Below, one piece after another: positions 27,103 through 36,108 of a DNA stretch of 64,000 bases. Position numbers and translations under genes: made by a program. The DNA is from Arthrobacter zhangbolii (GTDB lineage Bacteria > Actinomycetota > Actinomycetes > Actinomycetales > Micrococcaceae), in the NCBI RefSeq assembly GCF_022869865.1, contig NZ_CP094984.1, forward strand, positions 2,542,001 through 2,606,000. The letters run 5' to 3'. Position 1 is the stretch's first letter. The number at the start of each line of letters is the position of its first letter. Under the pieces are notes generated by a model that searched no databases, had not been told where the DNA came from, and was given only the letters and a program-made list of their open reading frames with translations.

Positions 27103-27788
27103 ACCAGTCACTAGCCGTTGCAAGGATGCAGCTGACCAACAAGTGGATCTACCTGTGGACCCCGCTCATCATCCTCGTGGCCTCAACATTGATTTCCCTG
27201 GCCATCTTCGCCATGGTCCCTGATGACGCCACCACCGTCATTTCAGGCTCCGGGCAGGCCGTGATGTGGTATTTCTTTGCACTCGGCATCCAAGCCATGA
27301 CACTGCTCTTCCCTTTCTCCCAGGCCATGAGTGCCAGCCGGCGTTCCTTCTACATGGGGACCGTGGGGCTGTTCGCCGGTGTGGCCCTGGTACTGGCAGT
27401 TGTGTACTGGATCCTGGGGCTGATCGAGCAGGCCACCGACGGGTGGGGCATGGGCGGAGCCATCTTCGCCATCCCGTGGATTGCGGACGGCGCCTGGTAC
27501 ACCCAGATCCTGTTCTACTTCGCAGTCACCATCCTGTTGTTCCTGGCGGGCTTCTGGAGTTCGACAATCTACAAGCGGTGGCGGACCGTCGGCCTGACCA
27601 CGGCTCTGGTCGGAGTCGGGGCAGTGCTGCTGGGAGTCATCGCCCTGATCACCTGGCAGGACGCCTGGCCGTCAGTGGGTGCCTGGATCATGGAACTGAC
27701 ACCGCTCTCCCTCGCCGGCTGGGTGCTTGCTGCCGGAGCGCTTCTTGCGCTGACGTCCTACGCCACCCTCCGGCGGGCAGTCCCGTAG
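27099..27788 (+). CDS. ABC transporter permease (about six transmembrane helices)
   Basis: A 229-residue integral membrane protein, hydrophobic throughout, with helices at about 19-40, 56-76, 85-108, 123-150, 165-187 and 196-220. It is the membrane partner of the ATPase encoded just upstream, with a 4-bp overlap. The sequence has no further recognisable signature, so the transported molecule cannot be named. The gene ends 30 bp before the stop of the convergent adnB, with a short 8-bp hairpin (27810-27833) at the junction that has no U-tract. Confidence 0.85.
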   Translation: MNQSLAVARMQLTNKWIYLWTPLIILVASTLISLAIFAMVPDDATTVISGSGQAVMWYFFALGIQAMTLLFPFSQAMSASRRSFYMGTVGLFAGVALVLAVVYWILGLIEQATDGWGMGGAIFAIPWIADGAWYTQILFYFAVTILLFLAGFWSSTIYKRWRTVGLTTALVGVGAVLLGVIALITWQDAWPSVGAWIMELTPLSLAGWVLAAGALLALTSYATLRRAVP

Positions 27789-27818
27789 GCGAAAGCCCCA
27801 GCCACCCTGTCCGCCGGG

Positions 27819-30800
27819 TCAGAATCCGGCGGACGGGGTCTTCGCTGCCTCACCGATGATGCGCTCCAGCTCGGCTTCCCCGGCCAGGTTGAACGGCCGG
27901 ATAAGTTTGTCCGCCGCCACGTAATAGAACGCGGCGCGGACCTTCTCCAACGCCACACCCTTCAGCCGGGACCAGGCAAGCCGGTACACGGCCAGCTGCA
28001 CGGCGCGGACGTCCAGCTTCGAGGACGACGGCGGGGCACCGGTTTTCCAGTCGATCAGGTCCCAGGTGCCGTCGGCGTCCTGGAAAACCGCGTCGATACG
28101 CCCTCGGACAACCACGGCGTTCACCTTGGTTTCCACCGGAACCTCAATATAGGCGGGCGTCCGCTGCGCCCATTCGGATGCCTCGAAGGTCGCCATCATG
28201 TCCTCGAGCTGGTACGCCTCATCCACGTATGCGTCGGCAGCCCCGGGGTACTCGTCGATATCCAGCATGCCGCTGCTACCGAAGAACTCCTCCACCCAGG
28301 CGTGGAAAGCGGTGCCCTTGCGGGCGGCCATACCGGGCTGGCGGGGAACCGGACGCCGAAGCTGACGGGTCACCTCAGCCGGATCATCCTTCAGGTCCAC
28401 CAGCATGGACGCCGAGATGTGGGCGGGGAGTTCCACCTGCACCACTTCATTCGGCGGCCGGTGCCGAGCCAGCAGCAGCTCCGTTTCCCGCCCCCAGCGG
28501 CCGTCCGGCACCGGGACATCCGCGCCGTCCGGGGACAAGGCACGGTCAGCGGCCTGCCGCTCCGCAGCAGCCAGGACGGACCGGGCCGCCGCTTCCATCC
28601 GCGGGCGGCGCGCTCCCAGCGGATCCAGCGGCCAGCGCGCCCGTTCCGCTTCAGCGTTCGCCGGGTTCTCGGTCCCTTCTTCCTCGGGACTGACCCATTG
28701 CAGGAGCCGGTAACCGGCTGCGCCCTCCTGCTCCAGGTCATAGAGGTCCCTTAGGTACCGGGATGGTGCCAGCGGTTTGGAGCGTCCGCCGCCCCAGGCG
28801 GAGGAAGTGCAGATCAGCACCGATTTGGCGCGCGTGAAGGCCACGTAGGCAAGCCGGCGTTCCTCCCGCTCTGCGTGCCCCTTCGCATCTTCGCTGAAGA
28901 GCTTTTCGCTCTCCAGCCAGGTCTTCTGGTCAATTTGGTCCCATTCCCACTGCGGCAGGTCCAGGCTGTCCCCCCGAAGGGTCCAGGGCACGGCCGCGTC
29001 GCCGCTGCTCCAGCGTGAATCCTTATCGCTGGGGAAGGATGCTTCATTCAGGCCGGGGACAACCACAATGTCCCATTCCAAGCCCTTGGAGGCGTGGACG
29101 GTGAGCAGCTGCACCGCTTCGCGGCTGGGTTCCAGCGGCGTGACGGGCAGGCCGTTTTCCTCACTGTCGGCGGCTTCCAGCCAGGCCAGGAACGCGGCCA
29201 GGTCCACCCGTTCCGCAGCAGAACTGAACGTGGCTGCAGCGTCAATGAAGGCGTCCAGGTTGCGGCGGGATTCGTGCAGCGTGACACCGGGCTTGGCCGC
29301 CACTTCAATGTCCAGCAGGATCCGCCGCTCCACTTCCCCGATCAGTGTGGTCAGGTCCTCGCCCACAAACCCGCGCAGGTCCCGCAGTTCATCACGCAGC
29401 ACTGTCAGCCTGCGCAGGCCCTCTTCGGAAAGGGACCGGCCCGCATTGGAAACCCAGCCGGGCCGCGGCAGGGAATCCACAGCTTCCACAAGGCTCCCTG
29501 CCTCCACGAGATCGGCCTCCACCACGAGGTCCGGCGCTTCGTCCGGACCGTGAATCTCCGCAGCATCGGCCACCCGCACTGCCCGTTCCCGGACCCGGAC
29601 CAGGTGCCGGGACCAATCAGCCAGCGCCATCAGATCTGCCGGGCCCAGACGCCAGCGCGCCCCGGCCAGGATACGCAGCATCGAGTCCGAACGCCCCGGA
29701 TCGCCCAGCACCCGCAGGACAGCCAGGAGGTCCACGACTTCCGGTGTTGACAGCAGTCCGCCGAGTCCAACGATCTGCACGGGAATGCCGCGCAGTTCCA
29801 GTTCCTTCCGAATGGGTTCGAACTGCTTCCGTCCGCGGCACAGCACAGCCACGGTCGGCCGGACCCCCTGGTTCCGCTCATCGCGTTCGAAGAACCGCTC
29901 CCGGTGGTAGGCCACCTGCTCTGCCACGGCTTCAGCTTCTCCGAGAATCCGTTCCGGGTTGCCCTTGCCCGGTTCCACCGATACGTCGCACAGGTAGCGC
30001 CCCAAATAGACTTCGCCGACCGGCGCGTTCGGCTTGGCTTCGAGTGCGGGCACGTTCGGGAGCCGCTGGTGTTTCAGCCAGGGGGCAGCATCGTTGAGCT
30101 GCCCGGCAACCGTGTTGGCGGCGGCCAGCACGGATGTGGAGTTACGCCAGGCCACTGACAGGTTCGCGAGCGGCGCCAGGTCCCTGCGGTGTTCGCCTAT
30201 CAGCGGGAACTTCTCGCGGAACGTCCCCAGCTGGCCGGCGGAGGCGCCACGGAAACCGTAGATGGACTGGTGCGGGTCGCCTACGGCCGTCACGGCCCGG
30301 CCGTCACCGAACAGGCTGGAGAAGAGCACCATCTGCGCGTGGGAAGTGTCCTGGAATTCGTCCAGCAGGACCACCTTGTATTTGGCACGTTCCATTTCCA
30401 CTGCTTCGGGAATGGTGGCGGCAATCCTGGCAGCAAGCTCCACCAGATCACCGAAGTCCAGCTGCCGGCGCTCGGCTTTGGCCCGCCGGTACGCTTCCAC
30501 CACTTCCGTTACCGTGATGCGCGTACGCAGCCGGTTGAGCAGCTTCCGGGCAGCCTGCGTGGGCTCCTTGGGTTTGCCGAAGTGATACGGCAGCGCAGAA
30601 ACCGCATCTACGTGCGTCTGAAGCTCGGCCCGCACCTCGGCTGGTGTGCGCAGATGCTCGGAGCACTCCCCCGCCATTTGCAGGACGGCATTGACCAGGG
30701 TGGATTTCGCGGCAGTGAAATGGTCGTATTCGCCGGAGTAGGCTTCCACCACTTCGTTGGCCAGCTGCCAGGCCTGGGCACCGCCGAGCATCACCGAATC

Positions 30801-31289
30801 ACGTTCCACCCCGATCCGCAGACCGTAGTCGTTGACGATTCCGTTGGCGTAGGAGTGGTAGGTCGAAACGCTGGGGTCCAGGCGCTCGTCACCGCCGGGA
30901 CCTGGTTCCCCGTTGTCTCCGGCCTGCCCCTCGGCCCCGTCCAGCTGCCGGTACAGCAGGTTCAGGCGTCCCCTGATCCTGCTGGCGAGTTCGCCCGCCG
31001 CTTTCCGGGTGAAGGTCACGCCCAGAATCTGTTCCGGCCGGACCAGCCCGTTGGCCACGAGCCAGACCACCCTGTCGGCCATGGTTTTGGTTTTCCCGGA
31101 CCCGGCGCCGGCGATCACCAGCAGGGGCTCCAGCGGACCTTCGATAATGCCGATCTGGTCCGGTGTGGGGTACTGCACCGAGGAATGGGGATCGGTGTGC
31201 AGCAGTTCGGCAAGCTCGCGGGCGCTGTACTTCGGCGCCTGTGCAGCCTCCGGCGCTCCGCTGGAGCCCTCGTCAGTGACGGCACTCAT
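27819..31289 (-). CDS. adnB: AdnB-like helicase-nuclease subunit
   Basis: A 1156-residue protein joining a UvrD-like superfamily 1 helicase to a C-terminal RecB-type nuclease. Walker A is GAGSGKT (61-67), Walker B is VVLLDEFQDTS, and the nuclease motif is GRIDAVFQ followed by WDLIDWKTG with its D-x-K triad, then QLAVYRL. In mycobacteria AdnB is the translocating motor of the AdnAB complex that resects DNA double-strand breaks. The ATG overlaps the adnA stop by 4 bp, fitting an obligate heterodimer. Both the ATPase and nuclease residues look intact. Some databases would call it AddA-like. Confidence 0.88.
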   Translation of the reverse strand: MSAVTDEGSSGAPEAAQAPKYSARELAELLHTDPHSSVQYPTPDQIGIIEGPLEPLLVIAGAGSGKTKTMADRVVWLVANGLVRPEQILGVTFTRKAAGELASRIRGRLNLLYRQLDGAEGQAGDNGEPGPGGDERLDPSVSTYHSYANGIVNDYGLRIGVERDSVMLGGAQAWQLANEVVEAYSGEYDHFTAAKSTLVNAVLQMAGECSEHLRTPAEVRAELQTHVDAVSALPYHFGKPKEPTQAARKLLNRLRTRITVTEVVEAYRRAKAERRQLDFGDLVELAARIAATIPEAVEMERAKYKVVLLDEFQDTSHAQMVLFSSLFGDGRAVTAVGDPHQSIYGFRGASAGQLGTFREKFPLIGEHRRDLAPLANLSVAWRNSTSVLAAANTVAGQLNDAAPWLKHQRLPNVPALEAKPNAPVGEVYLGRYLCDVSVEPGKGNPERILGEAEAVAEQVAYHRERFFERDERNQGVRPTVAVLCRGRKQFEPIRKELELRGIPVQIVGLGGLLSTPEVVDLLAVLRVLGDPGRSDSMLRILAGARWRLGPADLMALADWSRHLVRVRERAVRVADAAEIHGPDEAPDLVVEADLVEAGSLVEAVDSLPRPGWVSNAGRSLSEEGLRRLTVLRDELRDLRGFVGEDLTTLIGEVERRILLDIEVAAKPGVTLHESRRNLDAFIDAAATFSSAAERVDLAAFLAWLEAADSEENGLPVTPLEPSREAVQLLTVHASKGLEWDIVVVPGLNEASFPSDKDSRWSSGDAAVPWTLRGDSLDLPQWEWDQIDQKTWLESEKLFSEDAKGHAEREERRLAYVAFTRAKSVLICTSSAWGGGRSKPLAPSRYLRDLYDLEQEGAAGYRLLQWVSPEEEGTENPANAEAERARWPLDPLGARRPRMEAAARSVLAAAERQAADRALSPDGADVPVPDGRWGRETELLLARHRPPNEVVQVELPAHISASMLVDLKDDPAEVTRQLRRPVPRQPGMAARKGTAFHAWVEEFFGSSGMLDIDEYPGAADAYVDEAYQLEDMMATFEASEWAQRTPAYIEVPVETKVNAVVVRGRIDAVFQDADGTWDLIDWKTGAPPSSSKLDVRAVQLAVYRLAWSRLKGVALEKVRAAFYYVAADKLIRPFNLAGEAELERIIGEAAKTPSAGF

Positions 31290-34200
31290 TCAGTGACCTG
31301 CTTTCCTTCAGCACACAATGGACAGATTTCCGGCAGCCGGCAGCCGTTGCCGCCGAACCCGCTGCGGCCGGGATCGTGAACCGTTTCGAAGAACGCTGCC
31401 GACATCAGCCGGGCGGCCTCCCGGACCATGTCACGTGCCGAGGTATCCTCCGGATCCAGCGGTGGCTGCTCCTGGACGGAAACGCCCTTGTTGGTGGTAC
31501 CCAGCTGCACCAGCGCCGCACCGCCGGGGGCCTGTGATGCCTCCGGGAAGGCACCCTCACGGATAGCCTCCTGATAGGCCGCCAGCTGCGGATGGCCCGC
31601 AAGGTCATCCTTTTTCGGCGCAGACTTGCCCGTTTTCAGGTCCACAATGAACAGCCGTCCGTCAGCGTCTTTCTCCAACCGGTCAATCTGGCCGCGGAGC
31701 AGGGCCGTACGTTCGGCACCGTTGATCTCCACCGGCAGCTCCACCTCGAAGTCCTGTTCCACGCCGGCCAGGGACCGTCCGCTGCGGCGCATGCTGATCA
31801 CGTATTCGGCGAGCTTGCGGACCATTGTCTCGGCCCGGTGGAAGTCCATCTGGCCTTCCCAATTCTCCTTCATGCCCAGCGACGGCCAGCGCTTCTGCAG
31901 CTCGGCTACGTATTCGCTGCCTGCGGCGTCGGGCATGTCCTGGGCAATGGCGTGCACCAGCGTCCCCAGTGAGCGGGCAAAATCCGTCGCCTGCTCACCA
32001 CCCGCTGCGGAAACGAACCAGCTCAGCGGCGACTTCAGGACGGCATCGACCTTGGAAGGGGACACGGGGATCGGGGCATCCGGCGGGAGGATCGGCTCGT
32101 CCGTGGACTGCGACGCCAGGCCCCACCACGAATCAGGGTGCGCGCCCGGAACGGGAACCTGGTGATTGAGCATGGTGCCCAGCCGGTACACCGCTTCATC
32201 CGCCGCACCCCGGTCGGCGTCGGGCTGCTGGGCGTACCTGCGCAGTTCCGCCACCAGCGAGCGCAGCGTGCTGGGCCGCAGTACCTCGGTGCGTGCGCGT
32301 TTCTCGGCGCCCGGTTCCAGCGGCGCCACCAGGTCCAGGAACTGCGAAGGCTGTTCGTCCTCGGAGGACACCGCGGTACAGATCAGTACCTCTGTTGCCC
32401 GCGAGATGGCAGTGGAAAAACTGCGCAGCTCATCAAAGCGGATGGACTGCATCAGGGTCAGCGGGTCGCGGTGGGCCCGGAAGCTGTCTCCGTGCTCCAC
32501 CGCCGCCACCAGTTCCCCGCTTCCCAGCAGTTCCCCGCGCAACCGCAGGTTGGGCCAAACATCCTGCTGGATCCCGGCCACTATGACCATTGGCCACTCA
32601 CGTCCTGCCGCGCTGGCGGGAGTAAGCAGTTCCACCGCTTCCCGGCGCTGGGCCCGGGCAGCCAGCGTATCCATCGGCAGCTCCGAGCTCGTGAGGTAAT
32701 CCAGGAACTGTGCAGGAGTGGAGCCCGGCAGCTGGTCGACGTAGCGTTCAGCAGTCTGGAACAGGGCCATGATGGCGTCCAGGTCCCGGTCCGCACGGGA
32801 CGCGGCGGGACCGCCCGCCAGCGCCGTCTCGGCCCATTTTTTGGACCAGCCCGATGCTGACCAGAGCGCCCAGAGAACTGTTTCCGCGGTGGCCCCGGGT
32901 TCTGCTGCTGCCTTCCGTCCGGCGATGAGCATTCCGGCGATGCGCCGGGCCGCGGTTCGGGCATCCCATTGCAGGCCGGCAAGCGCCAGCCCTGACGACG
33001 ATTCCGGGTCCAGCAGCGATTCCACCAGGAGCACGTCGCTGGTGCGCCCGCCGCCGCCGCTGAGTTCCTCGCGCCGCAGCGCCTGCCGCAGCCGGCGCAG
33101 TTCCAGGGTGCTGGCACCGCCGATGCGGGAGGTCAGCAGTGAAACAGCAAGTACCGGCGTCAGCAGGTCCGGATCGAGGACGACGGCGAAGGCGTCCAGC
33201 AGCGGACGGACGGCGGCTTCGTCGCGGACCGCCTTTTCGGCAACCGGAACCTTGACCTCAATTCCCTGGCCCGAGAGATAACGCTGCAGTGCGGCCAGCT
33301 GCGCACCGGTCCGGACGATCACTGCCATGTCCTCCAGCGAGCGCCCCTGCAGCAGCTGGGCTTCGAGGATCCGCTGGGCAACATAGCGTTGCTCATGCAT
33401 GGGCGAATCCACGACGTGGGCTTCGGCGGCGGGGACCAGGGCGGGAGCGGGTGCTTCGTCCCCGGAATCGGGCAGATCCGGAGTTCGGGCCGGATCCGCA
33501 GCTTCGGGCAGGTCCGCGGCGCCGGCAGCCGCAGGGCCTGCGGCTGCCTTGTGGAACGGGAACCGGGCATCGGCAACCGCAGTGCGGTAGGACGGCAGTG
33601 ACCCCACCACGGATATGCGTGCGGCGGTCCGGGTCCAGGCCCCGGCCAGTTCACCGGTCAGCCGGTGCGAAGTAGTGAGGACGTGCGTTTGAATACCGCC
33701 GGGGAAACGGTTGCCCAGCTTGCCCACCAGGTCCGGGCGGGCACCGCGGAAGCCCTGGACCACAGTGTCCGGGCACGCCGTGGCCACGGAATCCCCCGTG
33801 CCGGCCAGAAGTGCGAAGAGGCTGTGGATGGCGGGGTTGGCTTCCTGCAGGTCATCCACCAGCACCAGTTGCTGGCGGTCCTGCTCGGCGGCCAGGAACT
33901 CCGGATCGGAGCGCAGGATGTTTAGCGCGGAGGTAATGATGCCCGCCGGGTCGAAGGACTCCGGCATCCGCAGGTCCAGGACATCGCGGTACTCGGCATA
34001 GAGGTCTCCCGCCGCCACCCAGTCGGGGCGGCCGTACCGTTGTCCGAGTTCCCGCAGCTCCTGGGCGGAAATGCCGTATTCGATGACCCGGTCGAAAAGC
34101 TGACGGATTTCCTGCCGGAACCCGCGGGTGCCCAAAGCAAGGTCCAGGCTCTCGGGCCACGGCAGCTGCGGAACGCCATGCTGCCCGTGTCCGGCCAGCA

Positions 34201-34621
34201 GTTCCTTGATGATCACGTCCTGTTCGGCACCGGAGAGAAGTTTCGGCGCACGGGTGAGGTACGGGAGCCTACCTTCGGTCTTGGCGCGGCGGATCAGGTC
34301 GAAGGCGTAGGACGCCCAGGTCCGCGCCGGAGCGGTGCTTAGTGTTCCCTGCAGCCGCGCGGACAGTGCATCGCGCAGCCCCGCCGCGGCAAGCCGGGTC
34401 GGAGCGAGCATCAACAGGTTCGCGGGATCCAGCCCGTCCCGTTCGATGCGGGCGACGGCGGCTTCCACCAGGACGGTGGATTTACCCGTTCCAGGTGCCC
34501 CGAGCACCAGCACCGGACCGCTTCCGGCGGGAAGGTCCACCACGGCCTGCTGGTCAGCACTGAGCTGCGGGGCACCGGCTGCAGCAGCAGCCGGTGAAAC
34601 GAGTTGGAGTTTAACGCTCAT
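31286..34621 (-). CDS. adnA: AdnA-like helicase-nuclease subunit
   Basis: A 1111-residue partner of AdnB. It has an ATPase core with Walker A GAPGTGKST (41-49) but an altered Walker B, VLVDDLQEANPA, where the usual DE is DD. The C-terminal RecB-type nuclease keeps GQIDRLEKDADGRLFIVDLK with the expected catalytic residues. The protein ends in a cysteine cluster (GCRLPEICPLCAEG), reminiscent of Fe-S or zinc sites in AddB-type nucleases. It lies 12 bp after the alkyltransferase-like gene and overlaps adnB by 4 bp, so the three form one operon. Confidence 0.88.
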   Translation of the reverse strand: MSVKLQLVSPAAAAAGAPQLSADQQAVVDLPAGSGPVLVLGAPGTGKSTVLVEAAVARIERDGLDPANLLMLAPTRLAAAGLRDALSARLQGTLSTAPARTWASYAFDLIRRAKTEGRLPYLTRAPKLLSGAEQDVIIKELLAGHGQHGVPQLPWPESLDLALGTRGFRQEIRQLFDRVIEYGISAQELRELGQRYGRPDWVAAGDLYAEYRDVLDLRMPESFDPAGIITSALNILRSDPEFLAAEQDRQQLVLVDDLQEANPAIHSLFALLAGTGDSVATACPDTVVQGFRGARPDLVGKLGNRFPGGIQTHVLTTSHRLTGELAGAWTRTAARISVVGSLPSYRTAVADARFPFHKAAAGPAAAGAADLPEAADPARTPDLPDSGDEAPAPALVPAAEAHVVDSPMHEQRYVAQRILEAQLLQGRSLEDMAVIVRTGAQLAALQRYLSGQGIEVKVPVAEKAVRDEAAVRPLLDAFAVVLDPDLLTPVLAVSLLTSRIGGASTLELRRLRQALRREELSGGGGRTSDVLLVESLLDPESSSGLALAGLQWDARTAARRIAGMLIAGRKAAAEPGATAETVLWALWSASGWSKKWAETALAGGPAASRADRDLDAIMALFQTAERYVDQLPGSTPAQFLDYLTSSELPMDTLAARAQRREAVELLTPASAAGREWPMVIVAGIQQDVWPNLRLRGELLGSGELVAAVEHGDSFRAHRDPLTLMQSIRFDELRSFSTAISRATEVLICTAVSSEDEQPSQFLDLVAPLEPGAEKRARTEVLRPSTLRSLVAELRRYAQQPDADRGAADEAVYRLGTMLNHQVPVPGAHPDSWWGLASQSTDEPILPPDAPIPVSPSKVDAVLKSPLSWFVSAAGGEQATDFARSLGTLVHAIAQDMPDAAGSEYVAELQKRWPSLGMKENWEGQMDFHRAETMVRKLAEYVISMRRSGRSLAGVEQDFEVELPVEINGAERTALLRGQIDRLEKDADGRLFIVDLKTGKSAPKKDDLAGHPQLAAYQEAIREGAFPEASQAPGGAALVQLGTTNKGVSVQEQPPLDPEDTSARDMVREAARLMSAAFFETVHDPGRSGFGGNGCRLPEICPLCAEGKQVTE

Positions 34622-34633
34622 GGCTCCACTTCA

Positions 34634-35065
34634 TCATGACCCACTGACATTCCTGTTATCCGCCGAACCCGCGTGTGGTGCGGCGCCGGGTACGGGATCC
34701 GCAGCCTGGCGAAGCCGGTTCCGGAGCTCATCAAGGAACCTCCACTGCTCCTCCGTCGGCTGCCAGCGCGCCGTACCGATCAGCACCCGGTAACCGTTGC
34801 CGCCGTCGTCGGCCGTTCCCCGAACAGGGGTGCCCTCCCGCCGGTAGTGTTCCCATGCCTGCCCGCCGTGGCACCGGGGCGGCTGACCGGAGGCACGCAG
34901 TACCCGCCACCAGCAGACCTCCGATCCGCGGGCGGACATCACCGCACCGACCTGGCGGGGGCCGCCTGTTCCGAGCAGTTCGGCTATGTCGCCGTAGGAC
35001 AGCACCTGGCCGGACGGAATGAGATCCGCTACTGACAGCACCGCATCCGCATACTCCGCCTGCAT
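34634..35065 (-). CDS. Alkyltransferase-like protein (ATL; MGMT fold without the active cysteine)
   Basis: A 143-residue protein with the DNA-binding fold of O6-alkylguanine-DNA alkyltransferase. IPSGQVLSYGDIAELLG and GGPRQVGAVMS (carrying the arginine finger) are conserved. The PCHR active site is replaced by CWWRVLR, with Trp at the nucleophile position. It should therefore bind and flip alkylguanine without repairing it, as ATL proteins do when handing lesions to excision repair. ATG 35065 is chosen; the long upstream reading overlaps the divergent exonuclease gene. It heads the adnA-adnB operon. The C-terminal 25 residues are probably disordered. Confidence 0.88.
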   Translation of the reverse strand: MQAEYADAVLSVADLIPSGQVLSYGDIAELLGTGGPRQVGAVMSARGSEVCWWRVLRASGQPPRCHGGQAWEHYRREGTPVRGTADDGGNGYRVLIGTARWQPTEEQWRFLDELRNRLRQAADPVPGAAPHAGSADNRNVSGS

Positions 35066-35140
35066 ATCCAGTAGGGTACCGAGGCCGCGGCACACCCCGC
35101 CAATTCCGGGATTGTCGGTGCCCGCCGGTACGTTTGATGC

Positions 35141-35863
35141 ATGAACAGCTGGCATGAACTCCCCCGGGCCGCCTTCGATTTGGAGACCACGGGCCGGGAC
35201 CCGCAGACCGCGCGGATAGTCACCGCGTCCATCATTCTGGTCAACGGCAGGGGTGACACGCTGCAGCACCATGAGTGGCTGGCCAATCCGGAAATACCCA
35301 TTCCCGCGGAAGCGGCCGCCATTCACGGGATCACCACCGAGCGTGCCCGTGCAGAGGGCGGATCGCCGGCATCCGTGACCGCGGAAGTCGCCGAAGTGCT
35401 GGGCGGCTTCTTCGCCGCCGGGATCCCGGTGATGGCGTTCAACGCCTGCTATGACTTCACGGTCCTGGCACGGGAATGTGAGCGCTTCGGCCTCACCGCC
35501 CCGACCCCGTTCCCGGTGATTGATCCGTACATCCTGGACAAGCAGGTGGATCGGTTCCGCCGCGGCAAGCGCACCCTCACGGCCATGGCGGAACACTACG
35601 GTGTCGGTTTTGAGAATGCCCACACGTCGGCTGCGGACGTTGCCGCCACGCTGTCCGTGGCAGCGGTCATGGCAGCGAAGTACCCGGAACTGCAGTGCGA
35701 AGCCGCACAACTGCACCAGTACCAGATCGGATGGGCCGCCGGCCAGGCTGCCAGCTTCCAGGAATACCTGCGGCGCCGGGATCCGGAGGCCGTGATCGAC
35801 GGCGCCTGGCCCCTGCGCCAGGCACCGGACCTTGATCCGCTGGCGGTGCCGGCCCCGGCCTGA
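35141..35863 (+). CDS. DnaQ-like 3'-5' exonuclease (DEDDh)
   Basis: A 240-residue exonuclease-fold protein. Exo I is AAFDLETTG (D and E), Exo II lies in FNACYDFTVLA, and Exo III is HTSAADVAATLS with the H-x4-D arrangement of DEDDh enzymes. It resembles the epsilon proofreading family and stand-alone exonucleases. The C-terminal 60 residues are helical with WAAGQAASFQEYLR, which I recall as common in actinobacterial homologues. It is divergent from the ATL-adnAB operon across a 75-bp spacer, consistent with a DNA-repair role. The exact substrate is unknown. Confidence 0.88.
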   Translation: MNSWHELPRAAFDLETTGRDPQTARIVTASIILVNGRGDTLQHHEWLANPEIPIPAEAAAIHGITTERARAEGGSPASVTAEVAEVLGGFFAAGIPVMAFNACYDFTVLARECERFGLTAPTPFPVIDPYILDKQVDRFRRGKRTLTAMAEHYGVGFENAHTSAADVAATLSVAAVMAAKYPELQCEAAQLHQYQIGWAAGQAASFQEYLRRRDPEAVIDGAWPLRQAPDLDPLAVPAPA

Positions 35864-36108
35864 CCTGTCTTTGGCCCGTCGTCACAGGCCGTCACCTTGG
35901 CAGGACGCCTGTTGGTGTCATGAGATACTGGTAGTTGTGTCAGGCGCTGATGGCGCCCGGGCGTACCCGCGCACCATGCGCGCGCATCCCGCCCCGCGCC
36001 ACGAGATTGGCGGGCACCCTCCGCACGGCCGGCCCTTGGCCACGGCACCCCTGAGTGCCCTCTCCAGGCACGCCCCTGTCCGGCCGCTTACGCACATGAC
36101 GAGGACCA
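35864..36108 (+). promoter_or_regulatory. GC-rich leader before metNIQ; no known riboswitch recognised
   Basis: A weak promoter (TTGGCA at 35897, GATACT at 35924, 21-nt spacing) would give a leader of about 170 nt. GTGCC at 36055-36059 can pair either with GGCAC at 36044-36048 or with GGCAC at 36067-36071, so two hairpins are mutually exclusive. A 58-codon ORF from ATG 35976 runs out of frame into metN. I could not fit the conserved cores of SAM-I or SAM-IV riboswitches. Regulation by methionine or SAM is plausible but unproven. Confidence 0.35.

Noticed and set aside
35864-36108. SAM-I or SAM-IV riboswitch before metN
   Set aside because: GGGCACCCTCC looked faintly like part of a SAM-IV core, but the required flanking helices and conserved loops could not be built.
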